DNA of 64,000 nucleotides from positions 116,510 through 180,509 of the forward strand of contig NZ_JAOQJF010000002.1 of the NCBI RefSeq assembly GCF_025567195.1, read 5' to 3'. The notes beneath the pieces were generated by a model. It worked only from the letters and a program-made list of their open reading frames with translations. It had not been told where the DNA came from and made no database searches. Of this stretch, positions 24,992 through 33,931 are shown piece after piece. The stretch is from Alitiscatomonas aceti. Its GTDB lineage: Bacteria; Bacillota; Clostridia; Lachnospirales; Lachnospiraceae. Position 1 is the stretch's first letter. Each line of letters opens with the position of its first letter. The position numbers were made by a program, and so were the translations under genes.

Positions 24992-25255
24992 CGCCTAAGA
25001 AAGCCGGAACAGAACCGTGGAGAAAAGCCTGCGCAGGAAAAACCAACGCAATTCATCGAGTATGAACACCTTTGCCAGTACGCCAAGGGGATTGACTGGA
25101 ATATGCTGGACGAGATCGTGACCTTGCTGACAGAAACCGTATGCAGCGTCCGGAAGACCATCCGCATTGCCGGGGACGATTACCCCGCGGAGCTGGTGAA
25201 ATCTAGGCTGATGAAACTGGACAGCACTCACATTGAGTTTGTCTTTGACCAATAA
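24992..25255 (+). pseudogene. Fragment of a DUF6017 replication initiator (mobile element)
   Basis: An open stretch without a start encodes the C-terminal DUF6017 region that ends RepA-type replication initiators of integrative elements: EIVTLLTETVCSVRKTIRIA and DDYPAELVKSRLMKLD. It stops early at a TAA (25253-25255), before the usual end. The same frame continues upstream across a TGA at 24989-24991 with a plausible but unrecognised sequence. It is a decayed scrap of a conjugative element. Confidence 0.65.
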
Positions 25256-25601
25256 AGAACGGATGAAAGACATTACCGGCAGCATAGAACGAGGGATTGA
25301 AAAGTACAGCGTAAACAATACCATGCTAATCTATATGCAGAAGCCAAATGCTGCTTTGATGGCTGGCATCAACAGGTGGAGAGATCGGTTTGGACACAAC
25401 GTAATGGAAGGCGGAAAAGGCATCAAAATTATTGCTCCCACGCCCTTCAAAAAGAAAATCGAAGAGGAAAAGCGTGACACCGATACGAACCTGCCGCAGC
25501 TCGCCTCCGACCTGTCGGGCAATGCACAGAATTATGAGGTCTTTATGGAGGCTCTGCGGCGTTCTGCACCGGTTCCCATTGAGATCATCCCCTATCCGTG
25601 A
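25233..25601 (+). pseudogene. Fragment of an ArdC/LtrC-like conjugative element protein
   Basis: The frame overlapping the DUF6017 scrap encodes part of an ArdC N-terminal (ssDNA-binding, LtrC-like) protein: YSVNNTMLIYMQKPNAAL, then WRDRFGHNVMEGGKGIKII. A linker found in intact relatives seems to be missing between EEEKRDTDTN and the closing NYEVFMEALRRSAPVPIE. After the stop, a match to the following family region (GYFSLDKQKI) continues in another frame to about 25640. There is thus an internal deletion and a frameshift. Beyond 25640 to 25750 I see nothing recognisable. Confidence 0.6.
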
Positions 25602-25752
25602 CAGCTCAGACGGGTATTTCTCTTTGGATAAGCAGAAAATTGTTTTCCAATCGACGGGGGTGCTTTCAGTCAACCGTGGGAAAAATATTCCGCCAGTCAT
25701 CGGCTTTTTCAGCGTTCACAAAAAAGGTAAAAACCATAATGTGTATATTCTC

Positions 25753-25794
25753 TTGATTATACGGATATATTATGATAAAATATGATTTATCATA
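25753..25794 (+). promoter_or_regulatory. Promoter and palindrome before the AAA/DUF4143 gene
   Basis: TTGATT (25753-25758), 17 bases, TAAAAT (25776-25781), followed at once by the perfect palindrome TATGAT-TT-ATCATA (25781-25794) at the likely transcription start. A repressor site is likely. The regulator is not known. Confidence 0.65.
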
Positions 25795-25817
25795 GATTAT
25801 CGTAAAATAGGAGGTGC

Positions 25818-27044
25818 ATGATGGAATATATTACACGAGAACTGGAACGGAAGTTTCTAAAACTCAATGATTTTTTCAAGGTGATCCTTGTGACCGGTGC
25901 AAGACAGGTGGGAAAAACCACCATGCTGAAGCACTTAGCCGACAGCGGCAGAACCTATGTTACGATGGACAATGCGATGGCAAGAGAATTGGCGGAGAGC
26001 GACCCGGTGCTGTTCTTCCAGACCTATAAGCCGCCGATTCTCATTGATGAAGTACAGAAAGCCCCGGAGCTTTTTGAGCAGATCAAGGTGATTTGCGATG
26101 AAAGCGATGAAAAAGGCCTTATTTGGCTGACCGGTTCCCAACAGTACAAAATGATGGAGCGAGTGCGTGAAACACTTGCCGGAAGAATCGGGATACTGGA
26201 GCTGTATAGCCTTTCCGCAAGAGAAAAAGCCGGAATGGTCTTTGATACCGATTTGGATTTTTCACTTGCTACCCTGCAGGCAAGACAGCGTAAACTTCCC
26301 AAAAATGACGTGCTTCAAGTGTTCAATCACATTTGGGAGGGCGGTATGCCGCAGGTGCAGGGCGTGGATAACGAGCTGCGGCAGGAATATTTCAACTCGT
26401 ATATTGACACTTATCTGATGCGGGACGTGGCTGAGGCTGGAGGTATTACAGATACTGTGCGGTTCCATAAGTTCCTTGTGGGGTGTGCTTCCCTTGTATC
26501 GGAACAGGTCAATTACGCAACGCTGGCTGAATCTGCCGATATTGCACCGAGTACCGCAAAGGAATGGCTGAAAGTGCTGGTAGGGCTTCACATCGTCTAT
26601 CTGCTTGCACCGTATTTCAACAATGAATTGAAGCGGCTCAGCAAAACCCCGAAGCTGTATTTCTGCGATACCGGATTGTGTGCGTATCTCTCTATGTGGC
26701 TGACGCCGGATACGCTGCGTAATGGTGCTGCAAGCGGTCATTACTACGAGAACTATGTTGTGATGGAGCTTGTTAAGAATTATGCTTATGCAAAATCTAA
26801 AGTGAACCTCACCTATTTTCGGGACTCCAATGCCAAAGAGATCGATGTGTTTGTGGAAGAAAATAATGTCATTCATCCGTTGGAGATTAAAAAGAGTGCC
26901 TCACCTGACCGCCGTGAAGTCAAAAAATACAGCGTAATCGACAAGGCATCTTTGAACCGTGGAAATGGCGGAATTATTTGTATGTGCGAGGAGCCGATCC
27001 CGATTGATACAGATAACTGCTTTATCCCCAGCAATCTCATCTAA
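25818..27044 (+). CDS. AAA ATPase with DUF4143 domain
   Basis: A 408-residue ATPase of the AAA_14/DUF4143 type, common in gut bacteria and archaea and of unproven role; transfer and repeat loss across strains are typical. Walker A is GARQVGKTT (27-35), Walker B PPILIDEVQKA (~72-82) and the sensor-like LTGSQQY follows. The DUF4143 nuclease-like end has EIDVFVEE and HPLEIKKSA, in which the Asp/Glu and Lys residues resemble a PD-(D/E)xK core. GGAGGTGC precedes the start; ATG 25821 is possible too. It stands alone behind an operator-bearing promoter and next to mobile element scraps. Confidence 0.9.
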   Translation: MMEYITRELERKFLKLNDFFKVILVTGARQVGKTTMLKHLADSGRTYVTMDNAMARELAESDPVLFFQTYKPPILIDEVQKAPELFEQIKVICDESDEKGLIWLTGSQQYKMMERVRETLAGRIGILELYSLSAREKAGMVFDTDLDFSLATLQARQRKLPKNDVLQVFNHIWEGGMPQVQGVDNELRQEYFNSYIDTYLMRDVAEAGGITDTVRFHKFLVGCASLVSEQVNYATLAESADIAPSTAKEWLKVLVGLHIVYLLAPYFNNELKRLSKTPKLYFCDTGLCAYLSMWLTPDTLRNGAASGHYYENYVVMELVKNYAYAKSKVNLTYFRDSNAKEIDVFVEENNVIHPLEIKKSASPDRREVKKYSVIDKASLNRGNGGIICMCEEPIPIDTDNCFIPSNLI

Positions 27045-27361
27045 GGAACGGTATGAACGCAGAAATCGGTGAAAGTCGGCGATTCTGATAAATGGCAATA
27101 TGAACAGTATCACATGATTTTTTCTGAAAATTTATACGAAATGGATCGCACTTTTCACCATACAATGCAAAAGGCTGCAAAGCACTCGGACAAACGGATG
27201 CGTTGCGGTCTTTATTTTATGATATTCTCCTGCTCAGGTCTGATGTTCTTCAGAAAATCTGAGTGTGGGACCTGCGGTCTGGCAAATCCTGCATTAATTT
27301 AAAGAAGGAAACGTTCCTCCCCAGGCGCAGATAGCGTTTTTCAGTCTTATATCCGATCGAT
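27045..27361. other. Gene-free stretch after the AAA ATPase
   Basis: No convincing gene, RNA or strong terminator is seen. A 77-codon frame (27069-27302) has no ribosome site, no known motif and a base composition like non-coding DNA. AGGAAACGTTCCT near 27306 is a short imperfect palindrome at the end of the convergent gene. Confidence 0.5.
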
Positions 27362-27910
27362 TCATGAAATCCACGAATTCCCAAAAATGAAATAAAAAGC
27401 ACAAAATACCGCAGAGATCCCCAGGAGAATGCCGTGCCACAGGCCGGACCGTTTCCATGCTTTCTCCTCCTCTGGGCTTAAGACCCCGGTTCCCCATTCG
27501 CCTTTAAACATACGCTGCCGCTTATGCCTTGAAACATACCAGCATAACCAGACCGCATACCCGGCCGCTGCCATCAAAAGGGTGATCAGGACAGCTCTGA
27601 GAAACGCTGTTATGGGGCAGATCACAGCCAGGAGGCCGGTGAAAAGGAGAAGAAGGATCGGGATATCTGCCGCAACGTATGCAAATTTCCCAAACAGGTC
27701 GCGGTACAGGACCTTTGCCTGCTGTGCCTGTTTTATATCTTTGTCATAGGCTTCCTGGGACAATCCCGCGGCCAGACACTTGACGGACAGGTATCCAATG
27801 AACAGGATCCAGAACAGATCCGCGACCCCATCAAAGGTCACTATTTTCAGAACGACAAACGCACAGCCAAGCAGAGATACAAGCAGGTTTTTCGGACTGA
27901 CTAATTTCAT
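27362..27910 (-). CDS. Hypothetical four-pass membrane protein
   Basis: A 182-residue protein with membrane segments at about 8-24, 30-46, 78-118 (two) and 160-178, and a basic loop RHKRQRMFKGEW. GAGGAGGTGC lies before the ATG. It has no motif I recognise. It is 67 bases downstream of two lipoprotein genes on the same strand and may be co-transcribed with them. Small membrane proteins of this shape are frequent in Lachnospiraceae genomes, without known role. Confidence 0.65.
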   Translation of the reverse strand: MKLVSPKNLLVSLLGCAFVVLKIVTFDGVADLFWILFIGYLSVKCLAAGLSQEAYDKDIKQAQQAKVLYRDLFGKFAYVAADIPILLLLFTGLLAVICPITAFLRAVLITLLMAAAGYAVWLCWYVSRHKRQRMFKGEWGTGVLSPEEEKAWKRSGLWHGILLGISAVFCAFYFIFGNSWIS

Positions 27911-27977
27911 GGAAGCACCTCCTCATAACTTCATATTCCGGTTTTGCTTAGGCGATGGTCTTATAAAGGTGAAGCGA

Positions 27978-28841
27978 TCATTGGGGTTTTATCTGAAGAA
28001 TACCATCCGAGAGCACCAGCTCGCCGGACTCAATGAGCGCATCCTCCTGATAAGCCCTTTTTTCAGCAATAAGAGAATCCTCCTGTACAGTAAGGACATA
28101 ATCAAAATTCCCCCGGTCCGAAAGATCATAACCGGTGCCTTCCGCATAGTCATAGACCAGGATCTGGTCGTTGACGATTCCTGAGCCAATACTCAAGGTG
28201 GAGCAAAGCTCTGGTTTGCCGTCTCCGGTGAGATCACAGAAATAAACGCTCCAGATGGGCATTCCATTATAGAGAGGGGTAATTTCGCTTCCCTTCACAG
28301 CTTCCAGCTGCTCTGCGCTCCAGCGAAAGGTGGTTTCTGGAAATTCCTCCAGATCATACTCTCTGACATCATCCCAGACCATTTCGTCTCCATGGAGACA
28401 GTCAAACCATTTGACTGGCCGGCCCGGCTCTGGAGCTTTGCTGCTTTCAGATGCGGATATTTCTTCATGGCTTATCACCACCTCCCCGTCCTCATCCAGA
28501 CGGTAGATCTGGAACACGATCCCGATTTCCGGAACTTCTCCTTTTTTAAAGGAATCCGGATTAAAGAGGACACGGATCCCATCGCCGGGAGCCAGACCTT
28601 CGGGGATGGATACGCTGTCATAGCCGGTCAGGTCAAGGATCAGGGTCTCTGCCTCCAGCACGCCCCTGGGGGCATGGGAGTCTCCGGCCTTTATGGACCG
28701 GACCGTGATGGACGTTTCATCTGCGGAAATCACCTCAGCGTTCATATAAGAGTCCCTGACCTCGCAGGCGGTGAGAAAAACAGCCAGGAAAAGCGGCAGC
28801 AGGTATATTGAGATCGTAAATCGGTCATTTCTTCCTTTCAT
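27978..28841 (-). CDS. Lipoprotein of unknown function
   Basis: A 287-residue lipoprotein: a positively charged start, a hydrophobic stretch (YLLPLFLAVFLTAC) and lipobox LTAC with Cys26. The mature part starts with a small beta-rich region (~30-115) and ends in a domain with CDLTGDGKPELCSTL near residue 205, an Asp-rich pattern like calcium-binding FG-GAP/dockerin-type loops. The end YDYAEGTGYDLSDRG suggests further beta strands. It lies 17 bases after another lipoprotein gene on the same strand. Function unknown. Confidence 0.75.
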   Translation of the reverse strand: MKGRNDRFTISIYLLPLFLAVFLTACEVRDSYMNAEVISADETSITVRSIKAGDSHAPRGVLEAETLILDLTGYDSVSIPEGLAPGDGIRVLFNPDSFKKGEVPEIGIVFQIYRLDEDGEVVISHEEISASESSKAPEPGRPVKWFDCLHGDEMVWDDVREYDLEEFPETTFRWSAEQLEAVKGSEITPLYNGMPIWSVYFCDLTGDGKPELCSTLSIGSGIVNDQILVYDYAEGTGYDLSDRGNFDYVLTVQEDSLIAEKRAYQEDALIESGELVLSDGILQIKPQ

Positions 28842-28858
28842 AGAGTTCCACCTCCTGT

Positions 28859-29485
28859 TTATCTTAAAGGCGTCTGGCTAAAAGAAACGGTAATACAAAA
28901 GACCCGGTCATATCCATAGCCTTCTGCCCTGGACGGGTCGTGGAAAAAGTCCAGGTCCAGGGTCTCTATGGTGCCTCCGGAATCCAGGATCTGGAGGATC
29001 ACAGGAATCTCTTCTTCCGGGATAATATCCGCAGGCTGCTCCAGCTGTCTGGTAACACAGGCGGACGGGGCGGAGGACTCTTCGGCGCTTTCAAACGGCT
29101 CCCATTGGCTCACGCTGTTTTTTTCATTAATCTGTATGCCGGTCCGGATCCCATCGGGGATATTTTCAAATCCGAGAAACAAGAGCCCCTGGCTGCCGGA
29201 CAGGGGAGTGCTGTTGGATGTGAACCGGTCCCATTGTCCGTTTTTCAGCTCATACGTGGTGACCGTAACCTGCCGGATGGTCTCATTCACGGTGAAGTCA
29301 AATAAACGGGACGAACCTACGGGAGCCAGCAGGTCTGCCAGCGCTTTTTCCTTGTGGGAAAGCTCGGCTTTTGTGAGTTTCATGGATCCTGCCGTCTCCT
29401 GTTTCCCGCAGGCGGAAAGAAGGACCGCCGACAGTATGAGGAGAGAAATGGTCATGATATGGAATATACGTTTTTTAAGCTTCAT
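28859..29485 (-). CDS. Lipoprotein of unknown function
   Basis: A 208-residue lipoprotein with a typical signal (lysine-rich start, hydrophobic core, lipobox LSAC with Cys26). The rest is a mixed soluble domain with no known motif. AAAGGAGGGGCCT precedes the ATG, and an extended -10 promoter (TGGTATAAT) lies about 100 bases upstream. It is the first gene of a minus-strand set with the 27978-28841 lipoprotein, and probably the membrane protein behind it. Divergent from the EcsC gene. Confidence 0.75.
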   Translation of the reverse strand: MKLKKRIFHIMTISLLILSAVLLSACGKQETAGSMKLTKAELSHKEKALADLLAPVGSSRLFDFTVNETIRQVTVTTYELKNGQWDRFTSNSTPLSGSQGLLFLGFENIPDGIRTGIQINEKNSVSQWEPFESAEESSAPSACVTRQLEQPADIIPEEEIPVILQILDSGGTIETLDLDFFHDPSRAEGYGYDRVFCITVSFSQTPLR

Positions 29486-29586
29486 AGGCCCCTCCTTTTC
29501 TGTTTTCGTTTCGTGTCTGGTATCTTCTTGTTTCCAGTGAGATCAAGCGGACCTCAGAGCGGTTTTTCAAGGATTTCTTTGATTTC

Positions 29587-29595
29587 ATTATACCA
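29587..29595 (-). promoter_or_regulatory. Extended -10 promoter of the lipoprotein genes
   Basis: On the minus strand TGGTATAAT reads as TGN plus a perfect TATAAT (29592-29587). No good -35 box is seen, as is usual for extended -10 promoters. Confidence 0.6.
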
Positions 29596-29654
29596 GAAGG
29601 GCAAAAGAAAAGTCTGACATTTTTCTTACACCTGTTTTAATTTTCTTCTGTTTC

Positions 29655-29663
29655 TGCTATAAT
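29655..29663 (+). promoter_or_regulatory. Extended -10 promoter of the EcsC gene
   Basis: TGCTATAAT is a TGN-extended perfect -10 box (TATAAT 29658-29663), about 35 bases before the EcsC start. Confidence 0.65.
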
Positions 29664-29697
29664 CCGTAGAAAACAGCCGCAGGAGGTGGAAGAGAGC

Positions 29698-30498
29698 ATG
29701 AAATTCATAAAAAAATCTCCAGTGACCCTGGAGCTGGAGAAAATCGAAAAGGAAGAGAAACGGCTGGAGCAAAGGGCTTTGTCCCGTACAGAGCCCGGCT
29801 GGAAGGAGGCGCTGACGGCCAGGATCCCTCCAAAGATGTCGGAAAACCTTCAGAAGGCGTTCTGCATGGCCTTCCGGACGATTTTTGAAAAGGGGAATCC
29901 TCTGATCGAAAAGACCTACCGGAGGGACGAACTGGAAAAGGATTTTAAGGTCCGGGATTTTTCCCTGGATTTAAAGGAAAGCCGGAAGGAGTACAAAAAG
30001 CTCCGGACCGAGGCTGCCAGAAGGAATTTGAAAAACCAGGCTGTCAGCGCGGCGGAGGGCCTGGGGCTGGGGCTTTTAGGCGTGGGCCTGCCGGACATCG
30101 CCATATTTACGGCCATGCTTTTAAGGGGTGTTTATGAGACGGCGCTGTATTTTGGATTTTCCTATGATACGCCGGAGGAACGGTTTTTTATCTTATGTCT
30201 CCTGGAGGCTTCTGTCAGCCGGGGGGAGCAGTGGGCCGAGAACAACGCACGGGTGGACAGGCTGATCTATACGCTGGTTCAGAAGAAAGAACTGACCGTA
30301 TCCGAAGAGGATCTGGAGGCACAGATCCAGGCGGCGGGAAACGCCTTTGCCATAGACATGCTGGCCGCCAAATTTATCCAGGGCCTTCCGGTGGTGGGAG
30401 CCTTCGGCGGCCTTTCCAATCCGGTCTGCTGGAAGCAGGTCATGACCTATGTGCAGTTAAAATATAGGAAGCGGTATCTCATGGGCAAAACTGGTTGA
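29698..30498 (+). CDS. EcsC family protein
   Basis: A 266-residue protein of the EcsC family, named after the third gene of the Bacillus ecs ABC operon. The biochemical role is unknown. The family core is visible: glycine-rich GLGLGLLGVGLPDIAIFTAML (membrane-facing, ~125-145) and the downstream VYETALYFGFSY. An N-terminal charged coiled region precedes it. I start at ATG 29698 since AGGAGGTG sits eight bases upstream; the GTG at 29686 overlaps that ribosome site. No ecsAB genes are adjacent. Confidence 0.88.
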   Translation: MKFIKKSPVTLELEKIEKEEKRLEQRALSRTEPGWKEALTARIPPKMSENLQKAFCMAFRTIFEKGNPLIEKTYRRDELEKDFKVRDFSLDLKESRKEYKKLRTEAARRNLKNQAVSAAEGLGLGLLGVGLPDIAIFTAMLLRGVYETALYFGFSYDTPEERFFILCLLEASVSRGEQWAENNARVDRLIYTLVQKKELTVSEEDLEAQIQAAGNAFAIDMLAAKFIQGLPVVGAFGGLSNPVCWKQVMTYVQLKYRKRYLMGKTG

Positions 30499-30558
30499 CT
30501 ACCTTTTCCATTTGCCTTATAATGATTTTATCTATGTGAAAGCGAGGCATGGTTGAAA

Positions 30559-31437
30559 ATGATAAAAAGCATGACCGGTTTCGGCCGGTGCGAGGCTGTG
30601 ACGGATGAATGTAAGATATCTGTTGAGATCAAGGCAGTGAACCACCGCTATCTGGACCTGAGCATCAAAATGCCCAAGAAATTCAACTATTTCGAGGCGG
30701 CGATGCGGACCCTCTTAAAGGATTATATCCAGAGGGGCAAGGTCGATGTGTTTATTACCTACGAGGATTATACGGAGGACCAGGTTTCCTTAAAATATAA
30801 CAGCACACTGGCCGCCGAATATATGAAAAACTTTGAAAAGATGGCAGAGCAGTTCGGTCTGGAGGACGATGTGACCGTTTCCATGCTCTCCCGGTGCCCG
30901 GAGGTCCTTACCATGGAGCAGGTGCCGGAGGACGAGGAGCACATGTGGGCCATGCTTCAGGAGGTCCTGAAGGGAGCCGCTGAAAACTTTGTGGAGACAA
31001 GGCTCAGAGAGGGAGAGAACCTGAAGAACGACCTGATCGGAAAGCTGGACCATATGCTGTCTATGGTGGACTTTATCGAGGAGCGTTCCCCGAAGATCCT
31101 GGAGGAATACCGGCAGCGGCTGGGAGACAAGGTACGGGAGCTTCTCCAGAACTCCACCATCGACGAGTCCAGGATCCTCACAGAGGTGACGGTCTTTGCC
31201 GATAAGATCTGTGTGGACGAGGAGACGGTCCGCTTAAGGAGCCATATCGAGGGAATGAAGAAGGAGCTTCTGGCCGGCGGCAGCGTGGGGAGGAAGCTGG
31301 ATTTTATTGCCCAGGAGATGAACCGGGAATCCAATACGATCCTGTCCAAATCCAATGATCTGGAGATCTCAGACCAGGGGATCCTTTTAAAGACAGAGAT
31401 CGAAAAAGTAAGAGAGCAGATTCAGAACATTGAATAA
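30559..31437 (+). CDS. yicC: YicC/YloC family endoribonuclease
   Basis: YicC proteins are recently recognised single-strand endoribonucleases that take part in RNA turnover. The 292-residue protein starts with the family hallmark MIKSMTGFGR and has the internal KAVNHRYLDLSIKMP. The C-terminal DUF1732 part holds KLDFIAQEMNRESNTI, with the conserved Glu-Met-Asn-Arg-Glu. I use ATG 30559; TTG 30553 is only two codons earlier. It opens the yicC-gmk-rpoZ cluster. The small gene remA (DUF370), often found between yicC and gmk in Clostridia, is not present. Confidence 0.93.
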   Translation: MIKSMTGFGRCEAVTDECKISVEIKAVNHRYLDLSIKMPKKFNYFEAAMRTLLKDYIQRGKVDVFITYEDYTEDQVSLKYNSTLAAEYMKNFEKMAEQFGLEDDVTVSMLSRCPEVLTMEQVPEDEEHMWAMLQEVLKGAAENFVETRLREGENLKNDLIGKLDHMLSMVDFIEERSPKILEEYRQRLGDKVRELLQNSTIDESRILTEVTVFADKICVDEETVRLRSHIEGMKKELLAGGSVGRKLDFIAQEMNRESNTILSKSNDLEISDQGILLKTEIEKVREQIQNIE

Positions 31438-31453
31438 TACTGGAGTGATGACT

Positions 31454-32086
31454 ATGAAACGACAAGGGATGCTGGCCGTTGTCTCGGGCTTTTCCGGGGC
31501 AGGCAAGGGAACGGTCATGAAGGCGCTGTTGGAGAAATACGATAATTATGCGCTTTCCATTTCTGCCACCACGAGAGCTCCCCGTCCCGGAGAGCAGGAC
31601 GGACGGGAATATTTCTTTATGACCGACGGGCAGTTTGAGGAGCTGATCCAGAACGACCGCCTCATCGAGCACGCCCGGTATGTGAACCATTATTACGGGA
31701 CTCCCAGATCCTATGTGGAATCCAAAATGGCCGAGGGGAAGGACGTGATCCTTGAGATCGAGATCCAGGGTGCGCTGAATGTGAAAAGGCAGTACCCGGA
31801 CGCCATCCTGATCTTCGTGGTGCCGCCCACAGCCGCAGAGCTGAAGCGGAGGCTGGTGAGCCGCGGAACAGAGACGGAGGAAGTGATCGCCAGCCGTTTA
31901 AAACGGGCTCTGGAGGAATCCGAGGAAATGGAGTCCTATGATTACATCCTGGTGAACGACACCGTGGACCAGTGCGTGGAGGAGCTCCACCATCTGATCC
32001 AGTCCCAGCACTTAAAGGCCGGAAACAGCAGAACGCTGATGGACCGGATAAAAACAGAGCTGCATGAACTGGCGGAAAGCCTCTGA
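31454..32086 (+). CDS. gmk: Guanylate kinase
   Basis: Phosphorylates GMP to GDP with ATP, essential in nucleotide metabolism. The 210-residue protein has the P-loop GFSGAGKGTV, the GMP-binding TTRAPRPGEQDGREYFF and the lid RGTETEE. I start at ATG 31454, eight bases after GGAG; ATG 31448 is possible. It lies 16 bases after yicC and is followed by rpoZ after about 100 bases, the usual order. Confidence 0.96.
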   Translation: MKRQGMLAVVSGFSGAGKGTVMKALLEKYDNYALSISATTRAPRPGEQDGREYFFMTDGQFEELIQNDRLIEHARYVNHYYGTPRSYVESKMAEGKDVILEIEIQGALNVKRQYPDAILIFVVPPTAAELKRRLVSRGTETEEVIASRLKRALEESEEMESYDYILVNDTVDQCVEELHHLIQSQHLKAGNSRTLMDRIKTELHELAESL

Positions 32087-32191
32087 TCCATGGCGGATCC
32101 GGGCCTCAGCCGGTAATATATAGAAGCAGGGAGCAGCTGCCGGAGGAAAAGGCGGCTGTTAAAGAACGCAGAACGCGAAAGGAGACCTTTT

Positions 32192-32515
32192 ATGTTACAT
32201 CCATCTTATACAGACCTGATCGAGGCAGTAAACAGCGGCGTGGAGCCGGGTGAGCAGCCGGTGGTCCAGAGCCGTTATTCCATCGTGATCGCGGCAGCCA
32301 AGCGCGCCAGACAGCTGATCGCCGGAGCCGATCCCTTAGTGGCCGGAGCAGCGAGAAAGAAGCCGCTTTCCACAGCCGTACAGGAATTATACGAGCAGAA
32401 GGTGACGATCCTTCCCGAAGAGGAGGAGCTGCCGGAGGAGGCTTCTCTGACAGAGAACGATGAAGCAGAGTGCGGTGCCAAAGACGCCGCAGAAGAGGCT
32501 GAAAAGGAAGAATAA
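32192..32515 (+). CDS. rpoZ: RNA polymerase omega subunit
   Basis: Omega helps assemble RNA polymerase by clamping the beta-prime C-terminus. The 107 residues start with the family region SYTDLIEAVNSG and have the core SRYSIVIAAAKRARQLIAGA. The C-terminal third is a highly acidic tail (glutamate-rich) without structure, longer than in Bacillus. CGAAAGGAGACC precedes the ATG. A terminator follows just after the stop. Confidence 0.93.
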   Translation: MLHPSYTDLIEAVNSGVEPGEQPVVQSRYSIVIAAAKRARQLIAGADPLVAGAARKKPLSTAVQELYEQKVTILPEEEELPEEASLTENDEAECGAKDAAEEAEKEE

Positions 32516-32522
32516 GAGGAAC

Positions 32523-32572
32523 AAAGGGGGGAGAACAGCTCTAGGGATTTACTGCTGGCTTCCCCTTTTTTT
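32523..32572 (+). terminator. Intrinsic terminator after rpoZ
   Basis: AAGGGG and CCCCTTTTTTT with inner CAGC/GCTG pairing form a stem closed by a T-run. It separates rpoZ from rimO, whose ribosome site (AAGAAAGG) lies right behind it. Confidence 0.75.
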
Positions 32573-32593
32573 CAAAAGAAAGGAAAAACTGGA

Positions 32594-33931
32594 ATGAATC
32601 TGCTTTTCATATCACTGGGCTGTGATAAAAACCTGGTGGATACGGAAAAAATGCTCGGGATCCTGGGCGGAGAGGGATACAGCTTTGTGGACGATGAATC
32701 GGATGCCGATGTGATCGTCGTCAACACATGCTGCTTCATCGGGGATGCCAAGGAAGAGAGCGTCAACACCATCCTGGAGATGGCAGAGCTTAAAAAGAGC
32801 GGCCGTCTGAAGGCCCTGATCGTCACCGGATGCCTGGCGGAGCGGTATAAAAACGAGATTACCGAGGAGATCCCGGAGGTGGATGCCGTTTTAGGCACCA
32901 CATCCTATGAGGAGATCGCCGGAGCCATAAGAGAGGCTTTAAAGGGTGAAAAAACACTGGTATTTAAGGACATCGACGCACCGGTGGGCAAGGAAACGAA
33001 GCGGCTGGTGACCACCGGCGGCCACTACGCATTTTTAAAGATCGCTGAGGGCTGCGATAAGCGGTGCACCTACTGCATCATTCCTTATTTAAGGGGAAGA
33101 TACAGGAGCGTTCCCATAGAGCAGCTGGAAAAGGAGGCCAGGGAGCTGGCGGACCAGGGGGTAAAGGAACTGATCCTGGTGGCCCAGGAGACCACCCTTT
33201 ACGGAAAGGACCTGTACGGGGAAAAGAAGCTTCCGGAGCTTTTAAGGCGGCTTTCTTCGATTCCGGGGATCCAGTGGATCCGTCTCCAGTACTGTTATCC
33301 CGAGGAGATCACCGACGAGCTGATCGAGACCATAAAGAATGAAGAGAAGGTCTGCCACTATCTGGATATTCCTATCCAGCACGCCAGTGACGCCATTCTT
33401 AAGCGCATGGGACGGCGGACCAGCAATAAGGAGATCCGGGAGCTGGTGGCAAAGCTCCGCCGGGAGATCCCGGATATCGCTCTGCGAACCACCTTTATTT
33501 CCGGCTTCCCGGGGGAGACGGAGGAGGACCATGAGACCCTCATGGAGTTTGTGGACGATATGGAGTTTGACCGCCTGGGCGTCTTCGCTTACTCTCCGGA
33601 GGAGGATACCCCGGCCTATTCCTTTAAGGACCAGGTACCCGATGAGGTGAAGGAGGACCGGAGGGCGGAGATCATGGAGCTTCAGCAGGACATTGCTTTT
33701 GAAAAGTCCGAGTCCATGAAGGGAAACGTTCTGGAAGTGATGATCGAGGGAAAGGTGGCCGACGAAAACGCCTATGTGGGCCGCACCTATATGGACAGCC
33801 CAGGCGTGGACGGGCTGATCTTTGTGAACACAGGGCTTTCCCTGATGTCCGGGGACTTTGTACGGGTCCGGGTCACAGGCGCTCTGGAATACGATCTGAT
33901 TGGGGAGGTTGAAGATGAATTTACCGAATAA
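32594..33931 (+). CDS. rimO: Ribosomal protein S12 methylthiotransferase RimO
   Basis: A radical SAM methylthiotransferase that modifies the conserved aspartate of ribosomal protein uS12. The 445 residues show all three domains. The N-terminal domain has its three cluster cysteines in SLGCDKN, NTCCFIGDA and TGCLAERY. The radical SAM core has CDKRCTYCIIPYLRGRYRS with the CxxxCxxC motif, and a TRAM domain closes the protein. The CDKN variant points to RimO rather than MiaB. It overlaps the pgsA start by 17 bases. Confidence 0.95.
   Translation: MNLLFISLGCDKNLVDTEKMLGILGGEGYSFVDDESDADVIVVNTCCFIGDAKEESVNTILEMAELKKSGRLKALIVTGCLAERYKNEITEEIPEVDAVLGTTSYEEIAGAIREALKGEKTLVFKDIDAPVGKETKRLVTTGGHYAFLKIAEGCDKRCTYCIIPYLRGRYRSVPIEQLEKEARELADQGVKELILVAQETTLYGKDLYGEKKLPELLRRLSSIPGIQWIRLQYCYPEEITDELIETIKNEEKVCHYLDIPIQHASDAILKRMGRRTSNKEIRELVAKLRREIPDIALRTTFISGFPGETEEDHETLMEFVDDMEFDRLGVFAYSPEEDTPAYSFKDQVPDEVKEDRRAEIMELQQDIAFEKSESMKGNVLEVMIEGKVADENAYVGRTYMDSPGVDGLIFVNTGLSLMSGDFVRVRVTGALEYDLIGEVEDEFTE

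Noticed and set aside
27069..27302. 77-codon plus-strand frame
   Set aside because: It has no ribosome site, no recognisable motif and odd composition; it lies in a gap between convergent genes.
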